The notes: a model not told the origin generated them from the sequence alone. Shown: positions 36,331-47,133, counted from the stretch's first letter. The stretch is 64,000 nt of DNA from Boletus sp. NGJ (GCA_019096195.1 JAGTXK010000187.1:1-64000), one strand, 5' to 3'. Program-made: numbers and translations.

Positions 36331-39048
36331 TCAATGTGCGAATCGGAAATCAAGCCGCCTGTTCCCGATATCCTTTGTGGTGTTCAGATAGTGTACTTTC
36401 TCCTGTGACCCGAACAGGGTCAGTACCGTCTCCGACATTCGGTCACTGCCCAAGGACTTGCCTCAGGCGTCATGGCATCCCAAATCTTTGCACGCTGACG
36501 GTTCCGCCACATGTAGTAGGCCTTCGTGCCTGGATATAACAAAAGCACGTTGACGAAACAAATGATGATCAGGATCCTGTTTCCCCGTTCGTCTGTTGTG
36601 AACGGAAGACGAGTATGAGGTTCTCTCGCTGCGAAAGTTGGATAGAGGAACGTACATCTGGGCGCATCGCTGGCTACGTATATCTGAGCTGCAATGATGT
36701 TGCTTGCTTGGAAGAACCTAGGATTTGAAGTTCAGGATTATCTTGAAGGTCGGCGAGAAACTTGAAGGTGGGCCGTTCGACCTACATGTTGTACAACGAC
36801 GCATTGACAGTACGACTAGCCACAGCACCCGAATTTCTCGAGCACCATCCAACCTGTCATGAATTGATCTTAGTTTTCGGAGACTTTTCGTCTGACGCTC
36901 GGACCTACTTGGATTGGATGGGTATAACTGAAAAGAGCACATTCAACTAACACATCGCAACATAAGTCTAGGAGGACGTACGGATAGGAGAGAAGTCCAG
37001 TAACCAATCCCTACCATTCAATCAGTCCACTTCCGGAGATGTGGCGAGAAAGACTGACGAAAAAAAGCCACGGATTTGGGTTCGGTGGTAAAGCATATAG
37101 GGCCACCAGGAATGGCAAAACCCACAAATTCTCCATCATTGCTATAATGGTACGTTCATTAACTAACTCTGACACGAGTGCAATGAGAAACATGGTGATG
37201 ATTCCCATCGCTTGAGATGGTATAGTCAGCAAATTGGTATTGAATGTATCAAATCTGGAGAATCAGCTCAGAAGCAGATTGACGCCACCATAGAGCCATC
37301 ACTTGCCCTGCATCTCGGAGTAAGAGAGTGAGGTACGTGGAAGGCGGGATAGTAGGGATTGAGAACATCAGGCCACTGTAAATAGTATCCGTCAAGAGCT
37401 AATACACAGGACTTCACTCATACTCACAGAATATACACGGGCCATAGGTCGTAATCGCAAATAGCAGTCCAGAGTTTTTTTAGAGTCAATCCCTCTCGGT
37501 TGTGCATGTCACCCTGGTAACGTTTAGAACGTATCATTCTACGAACACGCTATTCACCTTGGTTGGGTCATCACGAAGGACCTTGTTGACAATGATAACC
37601 TCTTCGCGCTCGGTAAACCATCCCATTGGTCGGAACCACGTTTTTGTCTGCGTGGGAGATGGTGGCATGTTGAAAAAAGAGATGACGCCTATAGCAAACG
37701 ATATCAAGCCTCTGTTGGTGCAATTAAGTAACGTAGTAATTATGGAGCGATTGCACCACCCACTCAATCAAGAATAACCACCTGTAAACTCATGATTAAC
37801 AAGATCAAAATTGTCGTAATTATAGGGGTGACTTACCGCCATCCAGCTTTTCCGGCAACACCATTGAGACGGAGAATCCCGTAAGCCAGGAAGCTAGCAA
37901 CGATAGCACAGAAATTCATGGACATCCAAAAGCCGGCCAAGCGAATGGGAAGCTCATTCTTTGTGTAAAAGTCTGGAACACGTCGTTAGCGCAGAAGGAA
38001 ACCACGGTTAGAAGGACGGACAGGACATGTATAAAATCAGGTCGGGAATGAAGCTAGGAAGGGCGAGATCAGTTAAATTTCGGGGTTAAAAATGGTGATA
38101 TCTTACCCTCCTTCAAAAAGTCTGTTGTGTACAACGTTAGGGTATTGTAAGAAATTTCAAGAACAGGTCATCGCACCCGAGCAATGCACGAGTTGTAAGG
38201 AAAGATGTTCTTCCGGTGAGCCAGAACTGACTAAAAGAGACGATGCCTACGGCTTGTTGAGTATCATTCCATGGAGTTAGCAGGTTACTCACTCCAGAGA
38301 CATATCTGTATCGGTATCCAACGATCGGGCCCAATCTGATATCGTCAATGGGCGAATTATTGACCATGAGACTGACATACACGCTTCGAAATCATTTGGG
38401 ACGGCAACTCTGCACAAAGGAAGGAGAGGCGGAAAACAGTGTTCCCCATGTTGAAGTCTAATCCCAGATCATCAGATTCATTAGACACATTAAGGAAAGT
38501 GGAGGATTGTCCCGTGTCACCATTTGTAGTCAAGTGCAAATCGGAAAGAAAGCTGGCTGAATTTGCCTGATTGATATTGTAGCGGTCCAAGTTGAGCGCA
38601 GAAAAGCTGACAGCGGCCATGACCATGATCCTCCAGTCGATCTTGCGCAACAGTGCCTTAACGATGGTCAACACACGATAAACCCCGTTCCCAAGTTACT
38701 TGCCTTCTCCTCTTGGTAGGTCCACCTCGCCGAAGGATTGAAACGATGAATGTTCTCATAATCTTTCTTCGGCCAATAGAACGGCGCAAGATAAGGATCG
38801 TCAAACACTGAGCGTTTTGTAGCAATGGCATCAGGATCACGGGGAGGACCTGATCGCTTGCTAAGGAGTGCCCTTGCCCAACCTGAAGTAAATTGCTTCT
38901 GCTCTTCGTCGACGAGGTCCGAATTGCTTTGTTCTTTGCGACTATCATTGACCACAGATATGTGGTCAACAAAAGAACTCAACTTGGACACACCCAGGGA
39001 GGCGGTAGGGGCTGCGTTGTTGTTATCGGGCGGGCTGGGGGTTGACAT
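36331..39048 (-). CDS. MFS transporter, Dal5/Liz1-like anion:cation symporter family
   Basis: Plasma-membrane uptake of a vitamin or small organic acid is the usual role (pantothenate, nicotinate, biotin or allantoate-type substrates). The start is ATG 39,048 with a long polar head. It has the class signature [20 protein letters not shown], then [30 protein letters not shown] at helix 1, followed by about ten small exons over 2 kb with hydrophobic segments. The last visible block reads [19 protein letters not shown]. An in-frame stop lies just beyond, but a GC-AG intron (36,403-36,461, donor GCAAGT) joins it to [19 protein letters not shown], the conserved family C-terminus, ending RFAH at 36,331. 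I therefore choose the spliced end. Middle exons are not individually verified. Confidence 0.82.
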
Positions 39049-39775
39049 TGCGGGAGTTGGGTAAAAAAAGAGCAGGCAATCCCAAGTCTAGGCTTCTGAA
39101 GAGTGTCTACAGGAAAGGTTTGGTGCATCTTATATGGCCCGTGTGGGCAATGGGCATCATAAACTCTCCATTGGCCGATGTCTGGAGCGATGCACCCATG
39201 GAAGAAAATGGCGCACGAATATGGAACGAATTCGCGACTTCGCAAGGCTATCTCCGCGTGTTCTTCGAAACGCGTTCCTGACGAGAATGTGAAGCATCAC
39301 ATTGCCCGCGTGTTATCTACGGCAGTTGTCGCCGATCACAAAAAGAGTCGAAAAAAGAGATAATCATATATAGTAGTATCTCCGTATGTCGGACTTGTCG
39401 GAACAATGAGGCACCCCCCAGAAATTTCGTAGACGACAATGCATTCCTAGCAAACGTTTCTTCCCGATCCAAACCCAATAACCCGGCAACATTAGGAATT
39501 TAGACATACATCCAAAGTGTGGTATTTCCAGACATGTTTACACATTCAGTCTTGCGCAGATTTTGATAGACACAAAAACCTTGTATTACCGTCCCGGTAA
39601 GACATTGTAGCGCAATGTTTACATCGAAAGTGCAATAACTGTATGGGTACTGGGAGCTCTGCAAGCGGGCGAATTCGACAATAACAATGAAATGCGAATG
39701 ACTCGGAAGTGCGAGTACAAGCAGTGCACGAGTGCGAATGATGCAAGCGAAGGCGAAAGCTAGAGCAAGTGTTCA
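39049..39775. other. Boundary region, nothing recognised
   Basis: Upstream of the transporter and the last single-copy-looking DNA before the repeat-rich half. ORFs are short and domainless. An A-rich run with TATATAG near 39,355-39,375 is the only notable composition. Confidence 0.4.
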
Positions 39776-39990
39776 AAATTGATGAACGAGAGCAAGTGCA
39801 AGTGCAAGTGCGAGACCGAAACCGAAACTGAGACCGAGATCAGGACCGGCTAGAGTAACTTGAAGTGCAAGACAGAGACTGAGTGCGAGTGCGAGTGCGA
39901 GCGCGATTACAAGACCAGGACCAAGGGCGAGTGCGAGTGTGAGACCAAGACTGAGACTGAGTGCGGGAGCGAGTGCGAGACCGATAATAG
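39776..39990. repeat. Degenerate GAGTGC/GAGACC hexamer array
   Basis: About 215 bp of imperfect hexamers (GAGTGC, GCAAGT, GAGACC, GAGACT variants) on the plus strand. It keeps reading frames open in both directions, giving CECECE-type and ALALAL-type peptides that I regard as artefacts. Confidence 0.8.
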
Positions 39991-40019
39991 TACGATTACC
40001 CACTGTGACAGAGGTTCCA

Positions 40020-40574
40020 TTACTTTCCCTTCCTCCGGGTATTCTTTCGCTGAGGACGAGCCAAGGAAGCTGCTTGCTCATCCGTTGTACTGCTAGTGGT
40101 GGCCTTCTTTCTCTGCATAGCCTTTGTTTTCTTCGAGTTTCCTGTGTCGACCGCATAGTTATCTTCAATTTCAGAGAGGTCGCTGATGGACCCATGTCGG
40201 CTATCCTCGGGCTGACTCGGGGAACACTGGGTATCAACTGGCCTGGGGGAATGCTGAGGTTGAATTGGGGTCCACTGGCGGAGTCGTTTGGTGCCAGCAA
40301 GTGGTTCCTGCGCGGTGGATGCTGCAGGAGTTGCAGAACGAGGTGGAGATGTTGGTGGTGGAGTCGGGTTCCTGGAATTACTACCAGTGGTGTGCGAGTC
40401 TCCGGAAGGAAGAGGGGCAGGACCGTTACTGGCCACAGCTCGCGCTGCGGCCTGTGCTCACATTCGAGAGAAAAACACACTGGATTTGGTGGGAACCACA
40501 CCAATGTCTATTGAACTTTTGCTGGGCATGGCCTCATGGCTGTTTTCATCCTTAAAGAGCACTCTGTTGAAAGG
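40020..40574 (-). pseudogene. 3' part of an unrecognised Pro/Ser-rich basic protein gene
   Basis: Reading left from a probable intron acceptor (CTTTCAACAG at about 40,570-40,579), the frame gives RVLFKDENSHEAMPSKSS, IGVVPTKSSVFFSRM, one TGA, then AQAAARAVASNGPAPLP, a Pro/Ser/Thr-rich stretch, SISDLSEIEDNYAVD, and a basic tail ending RKNTRRKGK at 40,020. The upstream exons are absent; the fold-back repeat begins 60 bp further on. It could be a truncated host gene or part of an unknown element. No domain recognised. Confidence 0.4.
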
Positions 40575-40634
40575 AAAGTCAGTACATTCACGAAACAAAG
40601 GCAAAAACATACATATTCACCAGTAAATACAGGA

Positions 40635-40825
40635 TTTTATCATAGTGCTCATAGTGCCATAGTAGTTTCATAGATAACTCATAGTATTCATAGTATCATA
40701 GTATTGAAAGTGTATTCATCATATCCATAGTATATTCATAGTGTTCATAGTATCATAGTATCATAGTATCATAGCATTTCATAGCATTCATAGTACATTC
40801 ATAGTAGTCATAGTCATAGTACTAA
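40635..40825. repeat. CATAG(T) satellite, left arm of fold-back
   Basis: Degenerate tandem CATAGT/CATAGTAT units over about 190 bp. The reverse complement of this motif (ACTATG) forms the array at 41,396-41,610, so the two are in inverted orientation. Confidence 0.85.
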
Positions 40826-40832
40826 TTTTAAG

Positions 40833-40864
40833 CTAATCCTAATCCTAATTCTAATCCTAAATCA
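40833..40864. repeat. TAATCC short array, left inner arm
   Basis: About five units of CTAATC/CTAATT. It is matched in inverted orientation by the ATTAGG/ATTAGA units at 41,268-41,395. Confidence 0.75.
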
Positions 40865-40874
40865 AAAGCATACA

Positions 40875-41080
40875 AAATGTGTAGTCAAATGTTGTACAAA
40901 AAGTATAGGAAAGAGTGTAGTACAGTGTAGCAAACAGAGTGTAGTAAAAAAAAAGCAAACAAAAGTGTAGCAGAGTGTAGTACAGTGTAGCAAACAAAGT
41001 GTACCAAAAGTGTACCAAAAATGCGCACCAAAGTGTAGTAAAAGTGTAGTCACAATTTGTACCAAAAGTGTAGACCTACA
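40875..41080. repeat. GTGTAG-containing short tandem repeat, fold-back centre
   Basis: Imperfect 10-20 bp units around AGTGTAGTA and AGTGTAGCAAACA (later AGTGTACCAAA). No coding sense. Confidence 0.75.
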
Positions 41081-41267
41081 CTCAAAAAAAATATCCAAGT
41101 CCATTTTCCCACACTCAGTGTTAAAAAAGCGGACATTGTTTGCCAATGTTTGTGCCACCATTCTTATATAAACAAGCCAGACTTCAAAAACATTCCCACA
41201 CCCTCTTGTTTCTTAATTTTATCCTTCTCTACTCATTACATGAAGTCAACACTTAACTTTGTAAATC

Positions 41268-41395
41268 ATTAGAATTGGGACTGGGATTAGAATTAGAATT
41301 AGGATTAGAATTAATAGAATTAATATTTGATTGAATTTGAAATTAGAATTGGCTTGAAATTGAATTAGGATTAGGATTAGGATTAGGATTGCTAA
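41268..41395. repeat. ATTAGG/ATTAGA array, right inner arm
   Basis: Units ATTAGA, ATTAGG and a clean run of GGATTA near 41,365-41,392. The clean run resembles a telomere-type repeat variant (TTAGGA rather than TTAGGG). Confidence 0.75.
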
Positions 41396-41610
41396 GCCAC
41401 TATGGAAGCACTATGTATACTATGACATTACTATGGCCACTATGGAAGTACTATGAGAATACTATGAGACACTATGAGATACTATGACCACTATGAAAGT
41501 ACTATGAAAATACTATGACAGACTATGGCCATACTATGAACAGAGTATGTGACATTGTCATAGTACTATCAAACCACTATCCAGTTGGACCCTCACTATG
41601 AGCACTATGT
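41396..41610. repeat. ACTATG satellite, right arm of fold-back
   Basis: Degenerate tandem ACTATGG/ACTATGA units, the inverted counterpart of the array at 40,635-40,825. Confidence 0.85.
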
Positions 41611-41695
41611 TACTGTCCAGTACTGTCCAGCACTGGATAGTTAGTCCTGTTTTTACTGATGTTGGCAGCTGGAACATGATGCAGAGGGACAGGTA

Positions 41696-41911
41696 CAGTG
41701 GCTTAAAAAACTGTCCACATGTTTGGTCATTTTTCACTAAACACGTTATTCCCCAATAACCCCTAACCCTTACCCTGACATATAGGTGTATGAAATAAAG
41801 CACTGACCCTTGGCTTTCTATCCATCAAGGTGTTAAGACATATGAATAAGAATTGATGAACTGGCAGCCATTTCAAAACAATGACTCATTCGGACAGTTT
41901 TTTGACTCTAA
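41696..41911 (+). repeat. Left terminal inverted repeat of the Tc1-like element
   Basis: 216 bp, nearly identical to the reverse complement of 43,091-43,308. It starts CAGTGGCTTAAAAAACTGTCC (first 20 bases shown in part) and its inner end carries the same ACTGTCC core in inverted orientation. A CCCTAACCCTTACCC stretch lies inside. Confidence 0.9.
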
Positions 41912-42057
41912 GTTTTGATTACATATATTGGACCCTAGCATGCTGTAATATGATTACATACATTTGGTAAGGCTTCTATTATGTCACCATTATGTAACTG
42001 AGTGTCAGACAACATATATAAACCCCATCATTCCATGTTTATTTTCCCACCATCACC

Positions 42058-43076
42058 ATGAAACCCATTTCCATCTCTCAAAGAAACAATATCATCTCTC
42101 TCTCCTCTCATGGGCTTTCCTCTAGGAAAATCTCTGCCCAAACTGGCCTAGGGAAGTCTACAGTATGCCAAGTGCTTCAGGAACTCCAGCCACAGAAGAC
42201 TAGGCTTCTTGGTGGCTGTCCTTCCAAGCTTACCTCTACCAACAAAAGAGCTATTGTCCAGCAAATTATTACTGGCAAGGCCAGGAATGCTGTTCATGCT
42301 GCCCAATACATCAATACCATTATTGATACCCCTGTCTGTCCTCAGACTGTTAGAAATACTCTCAAGGAAGCCTCCTTAAAGGCTGTGGTAAAGAAGAAAA
42401 AGCCACTGCTTTCTAGTGGTCGCAAGAAAAGAAGATTAGCCTTTGCTCTCAAGTACCAGCATTGGACTGTGGAGGACTGGAAGAGAGTTATATGGTCAGA
42501 TGAGACCAAGATCAATAGGATTGGGTCAGATGGGCAAGAGTATGTGTGGAAAAAGAAAGGAGAGGGGCTAATCGCTAGAGAGGTCCAAGGCACAGTCAAG
42601 TTTGGAGGAGGTTCACTAATGGTATGGGGGCTGCATAGGGTGGAATGGAGTGGGGATTTTGAGTGAGGTGGAGGGGAGAATGGATGCTGAACAGTATGTG
42701 GCCATATTGAGAGCAGGGGTTGCTGCAAAGCATGGAGGAATCTGGAATTCCAGAAGATGACATTATCTTTCAACAAGATAATGATCCCATGCATACCTCT
42801 AAAAGAGCCCAAAGATGGTTTGAAGAGCAAGGAATCAAGCTTCTGGACTGGCCTGCACAATCTCCAGACCTTAATCCCGTTGAACATACTTGGAATCACC
42901 TCAAGAGATGCCTCTCAGGTTATGAAAATGCTCCTATAGGTGTTCATCAATTGTGGAAGAGAGTAGTGGAGCAGTGGGGAAAGATTGATGAGGAACAGTG
43001 TCAGAAATGGATAGAAAGTATGCCTAGAAGGATTGAAGCAGTTATCAAGGCCAAAGGAGCTCATACCAAGTACTAG
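42058..43076 (+). pseudogene. Tc1-like DD34E transposase, frameshifted
   Basis: Start ATG 42,058. N-terminal HTH/paired-like segment (GLSSRKISAQTGLGKSTV), then the DDE catalytic core: IWSDETKIN (first Asp), FQQDNDPMHTS (second Asp) and SPDLNPVEHTW (Glu). There are 34 residues between the second Asp and the Glu, hence DD34E. Length near 340 residues is normal. Two single-base frame changes, near 42,635 (a run of five G before the expected WGCIGWNG) and near 42,719, leave the frame in a different phase between them and restore it afterwards. This copy therefore makes no full protein. The long inverted repeats could still be moved by another source. Confidence 0.88.
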
Positions 43077-43090
43077 ATACCTAGATAAAT

Positions 43091-43308
43091 TTAGAGTCAA
43101 AAAAACTGTCCAAATGAGTCATTGTTTTGAAATGGCTGCCAGTTCATCAATTCTTATCCATATCTCTTAACACCTTGGTGGATAGAATGCCAAGGGTCAG
43201 TGCTTCATTTCATACACCTATATGTTAGGGTAAGGGTTAGGGAGTTATTGGGGAATAACACGTTTAGTGAAAAATGACCAAACATGCAGACAGTTTTTTG
43301 AGCCACTG
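43091..43308 (-). repeat. Right terminal inverted repeat of the Tc1-like element
   Basis: 218 bp partner of 41,696-41,911. Small differences only, such as an extra A in the inner A-run. Confidence 0.9.
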
Positions 43309-43339
43309 TACATAAATAACTCCAGCCTTACTCCTGTGA

Positions 43340-43985
43340 CACCTTCATCACACCATGCCTTGAGTGAAATCAAGGTGCAAGCATAAAACTGTTAGATATC
43401 CTCACTGTGGAAAGAAGTTTAGTGGGGTAAATAATGTTCTCTAACATCTCAGCCAATCGTTGGGATTGTGTTTTGGGAAGTTGCTCTTTAAACTTGATTC
43501 CCTGCCATCTGACAACAACTCACCTGAAATGGAATGCTCTCCTGATGACCTTCCTTCTGTAACTGGTTCTGGAGACACCTCCAATGTTGATGAGCTATCT
43601 TAGCATAATGAAGACATTGACATGGCTGATGTTGACCCACATCCTTCCAGAGGTCTACCAGCTAATATTGAAGTTAAAACTGACCAAATGCAGTTCATGG
43701 AGATGTTCAAAGGTTGTGTGGCAACATTTCTTGGTGGGAAAACATTTATAAGCAATTTTTGGAATGACCAATATGCACCACAGCAATGAGAGAACTTATA
43801 CTTCCCTTGGGTGTTGAAGAAGGAGTGGGCTTTTGCATCATGGTTGTTACAGTCTCACTGAAAGGAACTTGCAATGGATGAAAAAAGGAAACCTAGACCT
43901 AATATCTCAAGCGTTGCCTTGGAGGCAATATGCGAGAGAGAGAAAGGCAATTTCAAGACTAAGTGAAACAGAGTACTCTACTGGC
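43340..43985 (+). mobile_element. Plavaka (CACTA-like) transposon, 5' coding fragment
   Basis: Start of an old Plavaka transposase gene on the plus strand. It shows a C2H2-like YPHCGKKFSGVNNVLQHL, an acidic linker, and the conserved YFPWVLKKEWAFASWLL (canonical YxPFxSKKEWExASWLL). Several stops interrupt it. The Tc1-like element ends 32 bp upstream. The gene resumes at about 45,377. Confidence 0.72.
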
Positions 43986-44083
43986 TACTTATATACTACC
44001 GATAGTGGTGCATGGACCGTGCTGTGCTGTGACATCGTGGGTACTGGGATATGACATTACAGGAACAAGGAAGTGTTAGTGTC

Positions 44084-44401
44084 TGTCATATCCCGTGTAA
44101 TTCAACAAGTCCAACTCTGGCACTCTGTCCATAACTCTGGCATGTTCTCCCTCGGATCCTACCTTATAGTTGTCTCCAACCCAGTGTCTGTCTCGCTTAG
44201 GAGCACTGCTCTGGCAAGGTCCCATCTCCGTCCTGTTACTCATTACACCTTATGAACTCCATTACTAATACCTTCGTTCTGATCATATATAAACCCTCTG
44301 TACTACTCCTGTAAAGTCAGTTCGAATATCAACTCTGAACACTCCTCCTGTCTCCCATCTGAGTCTTAACGACTCACTCCGACCCTCTGCTCAACTTGAC
44401 A
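44084..44401 (+). repeat. LTR-like segment inside Plavaka
   Basis: 318 bp beginning TGTCATATCCC and ending CAACTTGACA (TGTCA/TGACA termini), with TATATAAA at 44,286-44,293, which is the layout of a small LTR. I found no flanking target duplication or internal retroelement genes, so it may be one end of a truncated element or a coincidence. An 11 bp inverted copy of its first bases lies at 44,046-44,056. Confidence 0.35.
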
Positions 44402-45370
44402 TTTGACTACGCCGAGTCCAAACCTCTGATCCTCCTACGTCTTCAAAATCCAGGACATCAGACTCGAGCAAGGGCACACCACATAAGGTGAAGCCAAGTC
44501 CCGACACCCTCAAGTAACTCCGGTCCTTCGGAGTTTCATTGGAGTTGTCTGTTCTTAACAGTGTCCAATAGTGAAAGGGAGAAATGATGGAATGAGATGC
44601 GCATGTAAGTGAAATGTAGTCCAGGGGCGTTCTAGACGTGGCTATGTGTGATATATCAAGAGGAAACCAATAAATAGTGACAGAAGGGAGGCAGAGGGGG
44701 AAATCTAAGTAGAGGGCTTCTGGAGGGTTCCAGGGGTGGTTCCAGTTGGGAACTTGGGATGGTCGGAGCATTCAGAGTGTGTACTCTGATAAATAACTTG
44801 GTGATCTAGCGTGGCTTGATCAGTACTTGGGGCAGTATGTGGATAATCTATGGTGTGAGCCAGGGATCGAGGATCAAGCAGAGGAGTCGAGGATCTGGAG
44901 GCGGACTCCTGATTAGTACTTGTGTAGTGTACCAAGTGCTGCATCAGATACGTCTACAGGTTTTGTGTGGATACTGAGCGTTGTCTCAGGTATGTCCACA
45001 GGGTGTTGTGGTTTAGAGGCGTGCAGGCCTATGCTTGTGGCATTGGACGCTGGGTTTGGCTGTGAGGCTACTTGGTGTTGTATGTGTGACAGGTACAACA
45101 AGGATACTACCAATGAAGGTGTATGTGGGCGTTGGTGGTGGTGTGGCATATTGTATGGGGAAGGATATGATGAGTGACTACTTTAGGTGTATGCGAGGTG
45201 GGGCTAGGGTGGAGCTTGGTGAATGGTAGGCAAATGTATCGTCTGTAGGTGGTGTGGAGGTGTAGGAAGGTGGTGTTAAATAATAGATATCAATGGTGAT
45301 CATTTCACTCACCTTAGTATAGCAGTGATCAATAATCTTCTCTCGCTTTGTATTGTAAGTATTTTTCTTA
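44402..45370. other. Unassigned insert DNA between Plavaka pieces
   Basis: Separates the Plavaka start from the next recognisable exon. Minus-strand ORFs (44,391-44,944 and 44,913-45,149) are Ser/Thr/His/Pro-rich without a domain. 45,000-45,250 is G/T-rich on the plus strand. Probably decayed inserted DNA; origin unknown. Confidence 0.4.
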
Positions 45371-47133
45371 AAGCTGCTATGTTATATATTGACTTTCAAT
45401 TAACAGATCAGAAATCTCTCTCTTTCTTTTCATACCACCAAAGAACTTTGCTCTCATGCAGAAATCCTCCCTGGTGGCTCCAAATGGGTATGTGAAACAA
45501 TGAAACCTTCCCATCCTGTCAAACAACCAATTCACCTTTTCTATTGCAACCTCATTGAGTGTTTGGAAGCTCTTCTTGGCCATCTGCAGTTCAAATGACA
45601 CATTTCATTCATTCCAAGAAAAGTTTGAACAAGTGCCGCAAAAATCTGTTGTATCTATGACAAGTGGCTTAGTGGGGATCATGCTTGAAAGATACAGGTG
45701 AGATAATATTATATTTATATACTCATGTTCATGTCCATTAGAAGGAATTGCCTCAAGATTCTACTCTGCTTGGGGTTGTGTTAGCATCTGACAAAATGAA
45801 CATATCTGTCATGAGCAGCAATCACATGGCCTATTCACTTTTAATTAGCCTTGCGTAGCCGGTAGAGTACCATGTTTCCCTAACCTTGAAATTGCCTTTC
45901 TCTCTGTCGCATATTGCTCTAGTTAGCAACGCTTCAGATATTAAGTTTAGGTTTCTTTCTCTTGTCCATTAAAGGTTCCTTTCAACATTGATGCCAATAT
46001 CTCCTGCAAGACTTCCCTCCATACTTATCATCTAGTCGCTCTGCTCCCTATTGCAAAGTTTATGCACAAGACTATTTGTGTTCATAGTCTTCTTCAAGAT
46101 CAGCTGGTACACGAAACACTAAACATCATCTTAGCTCCTCTCAAGACTGCCACTGAAGTCAGGATCATGATGAGTGATCCAGTGGGCAATTTGCACTATT
46201 GCTTCACCCTGATCACTGCGTGGATCGCAGATATCTCAGAGGAGAGCCTCTTGTCAGGAACTGGTTTCAAAGTGTCTCCAGTTACTGTTGTGTTGTCCAA
46301 GCAGTTTGGGGATGCTCAGTGACATGAGCTCCATACCATAGATAATATCCTTGCTGCAATACACATGGTCTATTCAGAGTATTCCCCAAATGATTATGAA
46401 GGCTTTCTTAAGGCCACAAAATGATTAGGCTTGAATGGTGTCATCAACTTGATTTGAAAGGGATGGCTCTCATCACAGCCTTGCTACTTCATTACCCTGG
46501 AGGTCCTGCATCATTTTTTTAGATTCATGTGGGACCATGACATCCAGTGGTGCATCAAGGTGGTTGGGGCTGCTGAGATGGATTTCCATTTCACACTCAT
46601 TCAGATGCTCATGGGGTATCAAGTATTTGACAAAGGGATTTCAAAGCTGAAATACAGTAAGTAACTGGCTATGATCACTGTGTGATCCAGCGCTATATCA
46701 TAGGTGCTGCAGCTGGAAAAGTGCCATGGAGGTTTCTTGTTGCTGTTTGTGCCTTGGTCAATTTCTACTATCTTGCACAAGTGCCCATCATCACTACTGA
46801 ATCTCTCAAAAGAGTCGCGACTGCACTGCAGGAATTCCACAATCATGAAAATGTGATTGTGCAGAGTGGTGTACAAAATGGTTGGCAAATATCAAAACTT
46901 GAATTGCTGCAGAGTGTCATTCCAAGTATTGAACAGTCTGGAGTGGTTATATAATGGAGCACTGATGTCACTAAGCATGCTCATATCGACATGATCAAGG
47001 AACCAGCTCATGTGGGGAACCATCAAATTTATTATAGTCAAATCACCCACCATCTTGATTGGCTGGAGAGGTGCCATCACTTTGATCTCACAACATACAT
47101 TGAAGAACATATGAAGAAGATGGATAAGGATCC
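45371..47133 (+). mobile_element. Plavaka transposase, central part
   Basis: Conserved Plavaka blocks in order on the plus strand: SFHTTKELCSHAEILPGG-KW, PIHLFYCNLIECLEALLGH, YHLVALLPIAKFMHK, LVHETLNIILAPLKTATEVRIMMSDPVGN, LHYCFTLITAWIADI-E, SVTVVLSKQFGD, EVLHHFFRFMWDHDIQWCI, VVGAAEMDFHF and LHCRNSTIMKM/FHNHENVI-like, then KLELLQSVIPSIEQSGVVI. Many stops and frame changes (over ten) make it a relic. It is cut at 47,133 by the gypsy insertion and resumes at 54,346. CpG is sparse. Confidence 0.85.
47129..47133. repeat. Target-site duplication GATCC, left copy
   Basis: GATCC immediately before the left LTR, matched by GATCC immediately after the right LTR (54,341-54,345). This shows a single clean integration into Plavaka. 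Confidence 0.93.

Larger units (their letters stand above)
41696..43308 (+). mobile_element. Tc1/mariner-type DNA transposon with long inverted repeats
   Basis: The element is 1,613 bp, bounded by CAGTGGCT and AGCCACTG and flanked by TA on both sides (41,694-41,695 and 43,309-43,310), the Tc1 target. The terminal inverted repeats are long: 41,696-41,911 and 43,091-43,308. The single transposase gene lies between them on the plus strand but is broken. CpG is scarce, as in neighbouring old repeats. Confidence 0.93.

Noticed and set aside
39773-40504. 243-codon minus ORF and the CECECE-type plus ORF
   Set aside because: Both are kept open by the GAGTGC hexamer array; the peptides are periodic artefacts.
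40635-41610. CRISPR array
   Set aside because: Units are short, degenerate and abut without spacers; the host is a fungus. It is a satellite/fold-back.
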